Both the position numbers and the translations under genes were made by a program. DNA of 64,000 bases from Sclerotiophoma versabilis (lineage: Eukaryota; Ascomycota; Dothideomycetes; Pleosporales; Didymellaceae), in NCBI GenBank assembly GCA_012274445.1, contig JAAROD010000015.1:3286001-3350000 (forward strand), given 5' to 3'. The notes beneath the pieces are model-generated. The model was given only the letters and a program-made list of their open reading frames with translations, did no database searches and had not been told where the DNA came from. This document shows, one piece after another, positions 1 to 10,926 of the stretch. The stretch's first letter is position 1, and the number at the start of each line of letters is the position of its first letter.

Positions 1-1
1 A

Positions 2-1630
2 AAAGAAAAGTTCCGCGGTGGCTTCCGATTTCTGACAATCAACGCTCTTGCACATGTTGAAGTCTCTAACATAGTATGTGCCATTGGCTTCGCACCAAAC
101 ACACCAGATCTGCGCAACTATGGCGGCCATTTCTATACGCCCAACGATAATCTCTTGGTCAGAATCTGGTACGCCGGCGCCTACACAGTGCAAACCAACA
201 TTGCACCTAAGGACACTGGACGATGGCTCCCACAAGTTCGCCCAGGCTGGGCTTACAACAACAGCATCGGAGTAAGTGGTCCGATTCTTGTAGACGGCGC
301 GAAGAGAGATCGAGCAATTTGGCCCGGTGATTTGGGGATCCAGGGCACAACAGCTTTTCTTGCGCTTGGTGCCGATGGGCTGGAGTCAGTCTACCACGCA
401 TTAGAGACGCTCTTCTACTATCAGAATGCCACGACAGGTCGTTTTCCATTTGCTGGGCCTGCAACTGGTAGCTTTAGAAACGGCGCGGAGAGCGACACGT
501 ATCATGCATGGAGTCTAATCGCCATGTACAACTACGCTATTTGGACGTCCGACTCGTCGTGGGTAGAAACGCACTGGACGAACATGACACGTGGTCTCGA
601 CTTCATCCTGAACGGTCTCAACAACACAGTCGGCTTGCACGAGCAAACCCGTCCAAACGACTGGGCGCGCCAGGGTGGCGGAGGATACAACAGCGCGCTG
701 AACGCACTCGACTACCATGCCTTATCCTCCTTCGCCAGCCTTGCTTCCTCACTAGCCGAAGACGCAACCAACAGTACGAGTTCCCACTCCTCTCTACGCG
801 CCCAAGCAACAACCTGGTCCACGGCCGCCACCCGCCTGAAGAAAGCATACAACTCGCTCCTCTGGGACCCATCCTCTTACCTCTACACGGACAATACCAC
901 GACGTCTCTCCACCCCCAAGACGGCAACTCGCTCGCCCTCCTCTACAACCTACCCAGCACCCGCACCCAATCTACCGCCCTATCCCGCGCCCTCACCAGC
1001 TTCCACGGCCCCATCGGCCCACTCACCCCAGAGCTACCAGACACCATCTCCCCCTTCGTCACCAGCATTGAAGTCCTCGCTCACCTATCCGCCCACCGCC
1101 CAGTCCGCGCTTTACACCTCACACGCACGCTGTGGTCGTACCTGGTGCACAGCCCGCTGATGACGGGAAGCACGCTCGCAGAAGGCCTGAGCGCGAATGG
1201 ATCGCTGTATTATCGTGGGAACGCGGGGTACAAGAATGACGCAGCGTATACGTCGCTTGCGCACGGCTGGTCGTCTGGGCCGAGCGTTGCGCTTACGTCG
1301 AGCGTCGCCGGGTTGGAGATTGTGGGGTGGGGGAGCTGGAGGTTTACGCCGCAGAGCGATGGCGTGGTTAGGGAGGTGGATGCCGGGTTTGAGAGTCCGA
1401 TGGGCCGGTTTGGGGTGCGCTGGGTCATCGTGGATGAGGAGGGTCCGAGAGGCGTGTTTGGTTTTGAGGCGACGTTGACTACGCCGGAGGGTGTAGGGGG
1501 TACTGTGGAGCTGGTGTGGGCTTGTGATGAGACAAGGGTCGATGGAGATGTGTATGACGGAAAGATTCTGGGAGGGAGTGGAGCGAGGAGCGTCAAGGCG
1601 AGCGGATGTGCATGGGGCCCCGAAGAGTAA
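2..1630 (+). CDS. Alpha-L-rhamnosidase-like (GH78-type) glycosidase, 5' truncated by window edge
   Basis: The frame is open from base 2 of the window, so the true start lies upstream; 542 codons are visible before the TAA at 1628-1630. The protein has the look of a six-hairpin (alpha/alpha)6 glycosidase of the GH78 rhamnosidase type: an N-terminal beta-sandwich end (FRGGFRFLTI), then the GAKRDRAIWPGD segment that carries acidic active-site residues in the family, and an alpha-helical barrel rich in Trp and Tyr. It ends in a small beta domain. Several N-x-S/T sequons suggest a secreted glycoprotein, though the signal peptide is outside the window. Its likely role is removal of rhamnose from plant polysaccharides or glycosides; substrate is inferred from family only. 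It is convergent with PIF1, 179 bp away. No intron is seen in this part. Confidence 0.8.
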   Translation, partial: KEKFRGGFRFLTINALAHVEVSNIVCAIGFAPNTPDLRNYGGHFYTPNDNLLVRIWYAGAYTVQTNIAPKDTGRWLPQVRPGWAYNNSIGVSGPILVDGAKRDRAIWPGDLGIQGTTAFLALGADGLESVYHALETLFYYQNATTGRFPFAGPATGSFRNGAESDTYHAWSLIAMYNYAIWTSDSSWVETHWTNMTRGLDFILNGLNNTVGLHEQTRPNDWARQGGGGYNSALNALDYHALSSFASLASSLAEDATNSTSSHSSLRAQATTWSTAATRLKKAYNSLLWDPSSYLYTDNTTTSLHPQDGNSLALLYNLPSTRTQSTALSRALTSFHGPIGPLTPELPDTISPFVTSIEVLAHLSAHRPVRALHLTRTLWSYLVHSPLMTGSTLAEGLSANGSLYYRGNAGYKNDAAYTSLAHGWSSGPSVALTSSVAGLEIVGWGSWRFTPQSDGVVREVDAGFESPMGRFGVRWVIVDEEGPRGVFGFEATLTTPEGVGGTVELVWACDETRVDGDVYDGKILGGSGARSVKASGCAWGPEE

Positions 1631-1809
1631 GCATCAGTGCGTAAATGTTCATGTATAGAGCAGGATGAGGATTGGCAGAGAGATTTGGACATTAGCATGA
1701 TGCTTTCACAATATAACGCCTTGCCTCGGGTAGTTCGCCTCGAGTCCATGTCCTTGATCCTAAACGCCAAATGCTTATCCCGAGTATACACAGCCCAGAC
1801 GCCGTAAGA

Positions 1810-4533
1810 CTAGTCCTCGTCATCAGGATCTCTCCTCTTCCTCTGCTTCTCATTCGCAGCCTGCATCTTGCCTAGTATCGTCGAGCTCTTAGCTTTGGCC
1901 TCGACCTGTTCCGCACGACTCAGGCTCGAGTAGAAAGACCTGACCTTTTCATGCGCCATGATCTTCCGGGGATCGAATCTCAAAATCTGCAGACCCGCCA
2001 TGCTCGTTGCACGTGAAAGAGCGACATAGGCCTGTCCCTTTTCAAAGACACGGCCGAGATCAACGCGAACACGCTCCAGCGTTTGACCTTGTGCTTTGTG
2101 GATGGATAATGCCCAGGCAAGGATGAGCGGGATTTGAGAACGACTCGCCTGAACTTCTCCGTTGGGGAGCTCGACTTTCCAGTCTTCCCGTTTGCAGAGC
2201 AGGTCGCGTGTCGTGCCGTCAGCAATGGCGAAACGGATCAGAGGGAAGACCTGTGCGGTGTTGAGACCCAGGATAGTTTTGGCCATTTCGGCCTTCATTT
2301 GAGCCTCCGTGATATTGCCTTCCATCATGTCTTCCTCGTTTTCTTTCCAGAAAGTGAATTGTTGTTCGGTCATGAAGCCAATGACCTTGCCAAGGGAGCC
2401 GTTTACGAGGGTATCATCCATGTTCTTGACTAACATGACTTGAGCGCCCTTCTTCAGATGGACAACCTCTGGAACCATACAATTCTGGAGAAGCCTGTCG
2501 CGCTGCTCTTTGTTTGTGACCGTACCACCATCTCGCGCTTCGAAACTGAACGTGTCGCCGTGTAGCTGCTGCATGCGGAGAGTATTCGCTCGATCGACCT
2601 CCATGCGTGTAGGGAACAATTCTGTTGCCTCAATGTTCCCTTCAGAGGCAGGTAACGGTCGATCCAATTTTCTGAAATTCGCAATCGACTCGCTCGACAT
2701 GCGCCCTTCACGCATCTCATTCAACATATTTGCAAATACAGGGTCCTTCTGACGGAAGACGTGATGAAGACCAATCGTGTGCTCGATAGATGTGTTCCAC
2801 GTCCCAGCATCGAAAGCGAACTTGGATGGTTTGCCGAACTCTGGCACTGGTGGTAATTGGAAGAAATCTCCAGTAATGACCAGCTGAATGCCGCCAAAAG
2901 GTCTTCCATTATTTCGGATGGTACGAGCGATTTGCTCCAGCTTGTCGAAAAGGTCACCGTCAACCATTGAGACTTCGTCCACGATCAGGACTTTGGTGCG
3001 CAGCCACCGCTGTTTGGCCTTGGCATTTCGTCTGATCTTCTTGACGAGATCTTCCGCGGGCTCCTTACCAAGCCCTATGCCTGCGAAGCTGTGTATTGTC
3101 ACGCCTCCAATGTTGCACGCTGCCAGACCTGTGGAAGCTGTAACGGCGACTCGATCCTGCTCGCGGATAAACTTCTTTCGCAACCCTGAGATGATCTCAC
3201 GTAGCAAAACGGATTTACCGGTACCTGTAACGCTTAGCTATGCCTTCTGTGAATTTCTGCACGATGGCTTACCAGCAGAACCAGTGAAGAAGACACTCTT
3301 CTTGTGCTGGATGACCAGGTCCAAGACGTTCTTCTGTTCATCACTCAGGAACATTTTGGCAATGGCGTTCTTCTTTTTCCGTTTAGCATTTTCCGTGTCG
3401 TCTATGCCTTCAGCAATCTTTGCCTTGTGCTGCTCTCTTAGTGTTTTCTGCTGCAGCTTGATCGCGCTTGCGGTGGTGTTCCATGGGTATTGCGACTTCG
3501 CCGATTCCTTCGGCAAGGGCGTCAAGGTGTTGCCAGTCGTGACTGCTGCTGATTTCCGTTTCTTATTCGCGATTGTGTCTTCTTCCGGTTCTGGCGTGAG
3601 CTGCTGCTTAGGCTGGCTCTGCTGCTGTGACCAAGGTAAGGCACGTCGTTTGCTCTTGGGTGGCTGCGGTTTTGGTGGTGTCTTGAAGTGTTCGGCCGGA
3701 GAGGATGACCATGGAATGGGCTGGCTGCTATCTAGCTCGATCTTGGGTTGCACCGACTGCAGTCGTGACGAATACCCAGAGTCTTTTGTGGCTGTTGGCG
3801 ATACAGGCGGAAGCTTTGGGTATGTAACGGTGCCCTTTGTCGCAGGGTCTTCGACGTCGAGGTCTATGTCACTGTCGAAGTCATCCTCGTCAAACAGTGC
3901 CGTGGCTAGGCCGCCGCTGTTGCTCCGCGATGGAGTATGGTGGGCAGGGAGTTCGTTCTCTTTCTCTAGCTCGGAGATGTTGAGCGTAGGGTACTCGAAT
4001 GTGTCCTCGTGTGAGCTCCACGACTTTGCTAGTCCACTCGACGTTCGTTTCGTCCCATGCGACACCTGACTTAGAGGCCGTTGTGCGCCCACGGCATTCC
4101 TCTTGGCAATGTTATCCGTACCAAATGCGACTGGACGCGTCCCTGCTCTCTCCGCAGACCCTGTGCCTGTACGATTCAAAGTGTTGACGAGCGACGGCTG
4201 CTTGTAGGCGGGGTTCGAGGCGGCAGGGATAGTAGAGGCGGCGACGGCATTGTGGTTCTGTATGGCCTGCTTGAACATGTTCATAGTGGTATATGGCTGG
4301 ACGGTGCGGTAGCTGAGGTACTGGCGCGGGATGGAGGCAGTCTGTTGTGGCCGCCTGGGCGATGTAGAGAGGCGTGTTTGAGAGAGGTGCGCGCGCAGGA
4401 GTGGAAGCTGCGGCCCCTTCGCAGTAAACAATCGTAGCGACGCACCCAATCTCGTAAATGCGAAAAGCATACAGCAAAGAAACGAGGCGACTGCAAAGGA
4501 AAGTAGTAAAGTGAGTGTGTCGAAGATGTACAT
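1810..4533 (-). CDS. PIF1: ATP-dependent DNA helicase Pif1
   Basis: Exons are 4533-3273 and 3224-1810, split by a 48-nt intron (GTAAGC donor, GCTAAGC branch, ACAG acceptor) that interrupts the Walker A motif; splicing restores GSAGTGKS at residues 418-425. Walker B DEVSM is near 503-507, followed by the Pif1 signature region and motif [12 protein letters not shown] late SIHKAQGQT motif and VALSRA are typical of SF1B helicases. The product is 891 aa, close to yeast Pif1 (859 aa). Pif1 is a 5'-3' helicase acting on G-quadruplexes, telomeres and mitochondrial DNA. The first 80 residues are Arg/Ser-rich with few acids, and Met22 begins a good mitochondrial presequence, while Met84 could give a nuclear form, as in yeast. 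Residues about 85-380 are low-complexity. Start chosen as the first ATG in the open frame. Confidence 0.93.
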
Positions 4534-5505
4534 GTGGTGAGGGTCGGACCCACTCTACGCGTAGACGCGACTCGCGATTTCCAAGGTTCTACATTTGGTG
4601 GCGCCACACGTGACCGTTCCTGCCTCGGCCGCCTCGAGCTTTAATCAGGCAACTGTAAGTGAACAGACAACCGAAACAAGACGTGGAAGACATGATTCTC
4701 TATCTTGCAAAACAAACGTATACGTCTGATCTTTCATCACGCAGAGCGCACGCGCATGATGAAGAACGAGGAGCGGAGAGTATTTGAATTACTTTAGAAG
4801 TCTGGGTAATATATTCTCAGTCCATGGCTGCTCCTTCTCTCATCCAGGGCCACCATCAAGCTTCGACCCGAGCAAGCGCAGCATGTACTATCTAAACGGC
4901 CTGCTTGCCAACCAGTCGGCCGCCTAGGCCGTGCGAACGCTTTTAGGTCATCAGTCGTTAAGAATGCAGGGAAAGTGGTTGAAATCAAGTAAATCATGTC
5001 GATAAGGAATTACGGCCGTAACAAGTCGCTCAGACAACAGATATGGGTATGCAACGGGGCGCCATGCAAAGATGGCACATGCTTTTTCAAAAGTCAAAAG
5101 AAGATCATAGTAGATCGAAATGTAAGATCAACATCAACTTAGATAGAAGAGAGATGGTGAAAGGCATGTGGCCCATCGTAACGAGAGCAACGCAGTGCAA
5201 GGAAATCCATTGAGCGACGACAGTAGCCCATTGTGAACATGCCCAACAAGACAGCCCGCCAAGCCGGACAGTAGGAAAACGTACAGAGGGTAGTCGCACC
5301 AAGAACCAAAATAGAGTCTGCCAAACAGAATAACACACCGCTCGCCCCATGTTGACGAAAGACAGTCTCCTTGTAAGGACATGATAGATGGCAGATAGGA
5401 AGATGCAGAGATCGACGCTAATCAAGAAGAGCCTTGTAAACAACCAGGCATGTCGAAAGTAGAGGCTGAACGATGTGAAACATGACAAGGGCGAGTGATT
5501 CGAGC
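4534..5505. other. Intergenic: PIF1 upstream region and PUB1 3' region
   Basis: No convincing coding region. The PIF1 side holds its promoter; the half next to 5505 is the 3' flank and probable 3' UTR of the RNA-binding protein gene. Short frames in it lack recognisable domains. Confidence 0.6.
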
Positions 5506-7253
5506 TTAGCCCTGGTAGCCGCCGAAGCCGTTTTGGTTGAAGCCGCCCTGGCCGGGCTGACCCCATTGTTGCTGGGGGGCGGGAGCGCCACGACCGTAGC
5601 CACCAGCACTACCTGGCTGCATCTGCTGCGGCTGCATTTGCTGCGGCTGCATCTGCTGGTAGTTGATGCCAGGACCCCCAAAGCCGGCTTGTTGCTGGGC
5701 AAAGGGTTGTCCGCCGGGGCTGGGTCCTGCCCGCGCATTAGATTGTGATTTTCGGTACTGTAACTTCCTCCGGTGCCGCTCACCTGAAGGTGACATGGGA
5801 CCACCTGGTCCGCCACCGTACTGAGGAAAGAAGGCGCCAGGCGCCTGAGCGTAAGCTGGGCTGGGAGCTGCAGGCGAGTAGCCTTCAAACTGGCCGGTCG
5901 GCGGGCGATCTTTGCCCCACTAGATGGAAGAGTAAGCAGCAGAAGGAAAAGAAAAGAATTGAAGCAACCTACGCTGCACTTGAGGGGTCGGCCATTGACG
6001 TTGTACCCATTGAGTTGGCAGATGGCCATGGCAGCATTCTCGTGCGTATCCATCTTGATGAAAGCAAAACCACGGTCAGACTGGAAACGTGTCTCGGTGA
6101 CATAGCCAAAGTTCTGGAAAAGGGGAACGAGATCAGACTGGGAAGTGTATGGGGTAAGGTTGCCGACATAGCAGGTCGTCTGCCACTGAGGGGTCTGGGC
6201 CACGACCATGTCGTAGCTCTGAACACCATGGGTAGGGAAGTGGTGGTGGCCGAAAGGAGTGGTTGGGGTCATGCCCATCGAGGCCATGGCCTGCTGCTGC
6301 GAGATGGAGGGCTGGCCCTTTTGATTGGCCCAGTTGCAGCGAATGGCACGCGAACCAAGCCATTCTCCGTCCATGGAGCTCAGTGCACGCTCGGCATCAG
6401 CGCGGTCGCGGAAGGCAACGAAGCCGTAGCCACGAGACCTGCCCGTCTTCATGTCCCACATGACGCGGGCTTCAGAGACGGGGCCAAAGGTGGAGAAGGC
6501 TTGAAGAAGGACCTCGTCGTTGACTTCGTTGGACAGATCACCAACAAAGATGTGGAAGTGGTTGGAAGTGTCCTCCTTTGCGGTGTTGTTGGACTGGTAA
6601 GCCCAGTTGACGCGGATTTCCTGCAGCATCCAGTCAGGACTCAGCCTAGCGTACGTCTCCAAGTGGCACTCACGTTGTTGTGGATGCGGCGACCGTTGAG
6701 GGTCTGCATGCCTCGCTCGGCCGCACCGGGGTCATCGTACTCGACAAAACCGTAGTTGAAGCCCTGCAACTTGACATGTTAGCTCGGATCGAGCGTGTTT
6801 TCCAAGCACGGCAGCAGGCAAGGCTGAAAGCAGCCATGGCTGCTCGCGCATCACGCGCCAGGAGCGACTTACGGTTGGGGAGCTGGCAGTCTTGTCCGGG
6901 ATGATCTTGACGCTCTGGACGTGGCCAGTGGTCTCGAAGATCTGGCGCAGAACGTCCTCGGTGACGCGAGGGTCCAGCCCGCCGACGTACAAGGCCCTCT
7001 TGTTCGGCTCGGGGGCGGCGCGGCGCGCAGCGTAGGCAGAGCCTGCGGCGCTGGTGGGAGACATGACGCCGCCGGACATGGGCGAGCTGATGGCAGTCGG
7101 GATGGGGTTCGTGTTCTGGGGGATGATGACCGGGGCGAGGGCAGGAGGGGGCATGTGCTGCTGGGGGTTGGCCTGCTGGCCATCGTAGCCGGGGGGGGCG
7201 GCGGGCGGCGGTGGGGGCGGCAGGTTGGTGCCCGGAGGTGCAGAGTCGGCCAT
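5506..7253 (-). CDS. PUB1: Three-RRM poly(U)/TIA-1-type RNA-binding protein (Pub1-like)
   Basis: Four exons on the minus strand: 7253-6873, 6763-6674, 6620-5973, 5919-5506, with introns of 109, 53 and 53 nt; all boundaries are GT-AG and keep frame, giving 510 aa. An N-terminal Pro-rich tail is followed by RRM1 (about 87-160, ALYVGGLD and NYGFVEY), RRM2 (about 179-257, FHIFVGDL and RGYGFVAF) and RRM3 (about 295-372, TCYVGNL and GFAFIKM). The C-terminal tail is rich in Gln, Gly and Met with MQPQQ repeats, a prion-like tail usual in Pub1/TIA-1. Members bind U-rich mRNA elements, influence mRNA stability and 5' splice-site choice, and enter stress granules. Start ATG at 7253 opens MADSAPPG; an ATG-less extension upstream is unlikely. 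A possible fourth intron at 5727-5783 is treated as a finding. It is divergent from the gene at 8150. Confidence 0.9.
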
Positions 7254-8149
7254 GGCTGGGGCGAGTGTGGATGCGCGGGCGGGAGAAGCGGTGGCTTGTC
7301 GTTGCAATCGTCTGTTTCCACACTGCAGGCTCGGGGGCGGTGCGACGTAAGAGACGATGCGCGACGGGCGAGGGCGGCGTGGGCAGGCCGGGCAGAGGTG
7401 GTGAGCGAGGCGGGGGTGGTGACAGCTGCTCGTCGAGGCGGCAAGGAAATGGTCAAGGCAGGGGCGAGCACCAGCGGCCTACAGTCTGACAATGCGGAAC
7501 GGAAGAGGAAAAGAGACAGCAAAAGGAGATGCGGAAAAGAGGAGAAACGGACCCTGCGCCAGACAACGACAGGTAGCTGTTTCTGGGCTTCTTGCGACTG
7601 TGGGGTGGAGGAGTGAGAAAGCTGTCGAGGCGGTTGCGAGGCGATGAGACGGGCGCCTGGTGCAGCGGGCCGGCAGCTAGCACCCACCATAGTCCAGCGA
7701 GCCGCGTGCCGTAATTTACGAGTCGCGAGCTGCACCGCCAGCAGCGCACATTGGACCTGCAGCGCACACTGGATCTGCAGCGCACATTGCACCTGCAGCG
7801 CACATTGCACCTGCAGCGGGGCCGGCCAGGCAGAGGCTCGTCGTGCGCGGCGACGGGGCAGCCGGTGCAATTGTGCGCTGCTCGCCAGACTGCAGCGCGC
7901 CTTGGCTGTGTATTGTCGCGCTGATGCGTGCTAGCGCGTGCCCGCTGTGCCTGTTGGCGCGTGTTCGCAGCCCCGGGAGAGGGAGCCCGAGGCTAACGAG
8001 ACCCTTCTCCTGCGCTGCCGCAGCTGTCAGCGAGCGACGCACTGCACCGCGCAAGCGTCACTCTGCGCGCACCCGTCGTCGCGCCGCCGCCGCGCCCTCT
8101 CCCGCACCGCGCCCTCTCCCGCACCGCGCCCGCACCGCACCCCCCAACG
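7254..8149. promoter_or_regulatory. GC-rich divergent promoter between PUB1 and the Med2-like gene
   Basis: An 896-bp GC-rich gap separates two divergent start codons, so it must hold both promoters. It contains an 18-bp minisatellite (7742-7813) and CT/GA-rich tracts. Overlapping open frames on both strands are the result of high GC and lack domains. Confidence 0.6.
7742..7813. repeat. 18-bp minisatellite, four copies
   Basis: Four head-to-tail copies of CAGCGCACATTGSACCTG (second copy with two extra changes) run from 7742 to 7813, and the next bases repeat the first CAGCG. The unit carries a PstI-type CTGCAG at each junction. Last two copies are identical, suggesting recent expansion. Confidence 0.95.
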
Positions 8150-9305
8150 ATGGCGTCCGTGAAGGCAGAGGCACCCGCGCCCGAGCAGCCAAGCGCCGCC
8201 GCCGCGCCGGGCAACCCTAATCTCGACGTGCTGCAGAGCATGCTGAACCTAGTCGTACGAGTGCCCACCCCAGCTTCCACAACCACCGCGCTCACCACCA
8301 CCGCAGCTGCTGACCGCCGGCCGCTTCGTCAAAGAGCACCAGGCAGGCGGCGGCACCGGCCGCATGAAGCAGGGCCTGCAGCGCGCTGTGCCCGTCGCCA
8401 ACGACCGCTTCCACGACGCCCTCGACGAGCTCGAGAACGAGGTGCGCTTGGCCCAGACCGTCCTGCGGAGGGACCTCGCTCTGCTGAAGCACCACCGCAA
8501 GAAGCGCGAGGCTGCAGCGAAGCAGCACGAGGCCGAGCGCGCCCGCCTGGCTGCCGAGTCGCAGCTCACCGTCCCCGCCAAGCAGGAAGAGGTGGCCGTG
8601 AAGGATGAGAGCACCACGCCCGCCGCCCAGCCCGAACCAGCACCGCCCCTCGGACCCCCCGCAAAACTCGACACCCCAGACCCGGCACCCAAGCTCGAAG
8701 CTGAAGCACCACGCCCGCCAGCGACAGATGCAGCCACTGCGCCCGCTGCCGATCCGCTCTTTGACGGCACGCCCACCAACTCGAACCACGACGAACAAGA
8801 GTTCGACTTCGACTTTGAGTTTGGCGACGCCATGGACACGTCTGGGAACGACAACACCAACACCGGCGACACCATGGACATGTCAGGAGACATCGACTTC
8901 GCCCTCGACGATCCACCTTCGCTGCTGCGTGGGCTGGAGGACTTTGCAAACGCAAAGAGCACCGCCGACGACAACAACCCCGCAAGCGCAAACATGGACC
9001 TCGACCTCCCCATGCCCGACCCGCCGGACACGAACACCGATACAAAGCCTCCAGTAGAGCAGCCAAAACCTGCCGAGCCTGTCCAACAAGACGCTAGTCG
9101 CGCAGACGACACAAAGGACAGCAAGCCTGTTCAGGAAGCCACAGACAGTAAACCCGCCGTCGACAGCAACGACACTACCAACAATGACGAGCCCATGGAG
9201 ACTATGACCACCGACAATCTCGACGATCTGTTCAATCTCGACGATTACGACAATCCTGAAGGGGGAGACTCGGCCTTCAACGATGCTTTTTTCAACTTTG
9301 ATTAG
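8150..9305 (+). CDS. Acidic-tailed nuclear protein, possible Mediator tail subunit Med2
   Basis: Exons 8150-8254 and 8307-9305 with a 52-nt GT-AG intron (branch-like CTCAC) give 367 aa. Splicing joins NLDVLQSMLNLV to LLTAGRFVKEH, making one continuous helical N-terminus. Residues about 60-120 form an amphipathic coiled coil (RFHDALDELENEV, then VLRRDLALLKHH), reminiscent of the Med2-type domain that pairs with Med3/Med15 in the fungal Mediator tail. The rest is disordered, very acidic and Pro-rich, with repeated FDFDFEF and MDTSG/MDMSGD runs and a C-terminal string of Asp/Phe clusters (DDLFNLDDYD, FNDAFFNFD) that look like activation-type motifs. The Med2 name rests only on the look of the coiled coil and acidic tail; another coiled-coil coactivator is possible. 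It shares a divergent promoter with PUB1. Confidence 0.6.
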
Positions 9306-9576
9306 ATGCCACGCCAGCAGTTGCTGCAAGAGTGCAACACGACCGTCGAGTTGGCTCAACAAACACTTACTCGATACCCCGCATTGCAAGTTTAGTTGCA
9401 AATTTACAATTCAGTACACTACATTGTCTGCCTACAGCACTTTACGTTCTCAGTGAATATTCTCATAATGTGCACAGTTTGCTCATCAACTTCCATCGCT
9501 TCATCGTCAAAGGAGTTCCTTTCATTTCCATCATCGATAGATCATTGGAAGATCCTACAGTATTTCAGCCCCAGAC

Positions 9577-10926
9577 CTATGGTGCAGGTACCTGGACCTC
9601 CGCATACATGTCCCGGCGCTTGTCCTTGCAATCCATATCTGGTACCCCGGTCGCAGTAAGCTTCCCATCCATGATCTTAGATATTGTTTTCCTTTCCTCA
9701 ACAATCTCAGCAAACTCTTTAAGCAATGTCCGTACCTGACGCCTGGCCCACCACTCATCGACCGCCCATAACATGGCGTCACACGCTATCCATACAGTCC
9801 AGTCGCAGGGTATGCCCAAACCTTTCAGCACCAGCGCGAACCACAACGATGCAAAACTTGCAGACACAAGCCTCTTGTTCACCTCAGCAACGCGAATGTT
9901 CCGTCCAGCCCACATCGAGAACACGCCCACACATGCACTACAACCAAACGCCAACAGCACTCCATACAGCACGACCCAACTCGGTGATCCGAACGACATG
10001 ACAGGTGCCGACAGTCTCCGACCCGTCAGGTCAAGCTTCCCGCCTCCAGTCGGCGTATCCTCTTTCCACGACAACGCAACCACCTCCTGCGCACACACAC
10101 AACACGCCCCTATTACCACATGGATCCAACACGCCCCTATTACCACATGGATCCAACACGCATACCCAACCTCAAACTCCTCAAACTTCCTCCGCCACTC
10201 CGGTGGCACTCCAACTAAATTCCCCAACATCTCCCCCGGCTGGCCCTTTTCATCACCCATCTCTTGCGCTCGCACCGCCAGCCCCAGGGCATCTGTTTGA
10301 CTTCCACACCAGAGCGCAAGACAAGACGGGAGAAGCGCAGCGACTTCAGCGCCTATCATGATAAGCATATATCCATGCGTTTTCCCTCGCACGGCCCAGT
10401 CGTCGGCGAGGAGAAGCGCGCTCACGGTCCAGTTCAGGCTAAAGAGCACGCGCTTGGTCGCCGTGCGTGCGTGGTCGGAACCCGCTCGCGCCTGGAAGAT
10501 GTGCACGGCGTGGAACCGGTGACGCCAGGGAATCGCGCTCTTGTAGAACAGGCCCAGGCATGCGAGATCCAGAGGCGCGAGGACGACGAGCGTGAACGGG
10601 CTGGATTTGAGGTACGAATGCAGGGGCGCAGGAGCGCGCGGGAGGTGGCGGGCTGGGAGGCAGACGAGGTAGGTAAACGATTGGTGCGCTCGAGGGGAGT
10701 AGGCCGTGAGGAAGCTGAATAGCATCACGAGGTAGATGAGGATTGTGCCCCATCGCGCTGCCGGAGAGGGATTGGGATCGTCCGTCCAGAAGCGACTGGT
10801 GCAGTATACACGCTGGGAATCGGTTGCGCAGAAGCATCTTGCAAGAGCATCGGTTGCAGACACTATAGACGACGCGAACGTGGTGAACCTCGATGGTACG
10901 ACGACAGGGACAGTGGAGTTCGACAT
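9577..10926 (-). CDS. Polytopic membrane protein of unknown function
   Basis: Single-exon frame of 449 aa from ATG 10926 (MSNSTVPVV). An in-frame extension upstream to 10971 exists, but its first codons are weak and MSNSTV looks like the natural N-terminus. There are about six to eight hydrophobic segments, for example ILIYLVMLFSFL, FTLVVLAPLDLACLGLF, YMLIMIGAEVAALLP and VVLYGVLLAFGCSACVGVF. The C-terminal 50 residues are charged and cytosolic-looking. No family recognised. One hydrophobic segment contains a perfect 9-residue tandem duplication (ACWIHVVIG twice), coded by a 27-bp repeat at 10101-10154. Its 3' end faces that of the Med2-like gene, 271 bp away. The long open frame, regular alternation of hydrophobic segments and conserved-looking tail support a real gene. 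Confidence 0.65.
   Translation of the reverse strand: MSNSTVPVVVPSRFTTFASSIVSATDALARCFCATDSQRVYCTSRFWTDDPNPSPAARWGTILIYLVMLFSFLTAYSPRAHQSFTYLVCLPARHLPRAPAPLHSYLKSSPFTLVVLAPLDLACLGLFYKSAIPWRHRFHAVHIFQARAGSDHARTATKRVLFSLNWTVSALLLADDWAVRGKTHGYMLIMIGAEVAALLPSCLALWCGSQTDALGLAVRAQEMGDEKGQPGEMLGNLVGVPPEWRRKFEEFEVGYACWIHVVIGACWIHVVIGACCVCAQEVVALSWKEDTPTGGGKLDLTGRRLSAPVMSFGSPSWVVLYGVLLAFGCSACVGVFSMWAGRNIRVAEVNKRLVSASFASLWFALVLKGLGIPCDWTVWIACDAMLWAVDEWWARRQVRTLLKEFAEIVEERKTISKIMDGKLTATGVPDMDCKDKRRDMYAEVQVPAP
10101..10154. repeat. 27-bp perfect tandem duplication inside a coding region
   Basis: Two identical 27-bp units lie at 10101-10127 and 10128-10154, then a partial third (AACACGC). The length is a multiple of three, so the membrane-protein frame is kept and nine residues are doubled in a hydrophobic segment. 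Confidence 0.97.

Noticed and set aside
2888..4069. 393-codon plus-strand frame
   Set aside because: Antisense of the PIF1 helicase exons; no domain.
5745..6755. 336-codon plus-strand frame over PUB1
   Set aside because: Antisense shadow of the RRM exons; the minus strand has all three RRMs with good introns.
7643..8220. Several 100+ codon frames around the minisatellite
   Set aside because: High GC and the 18-bp repeat keep frames open; no domains, and they overlap a divergent promoter.
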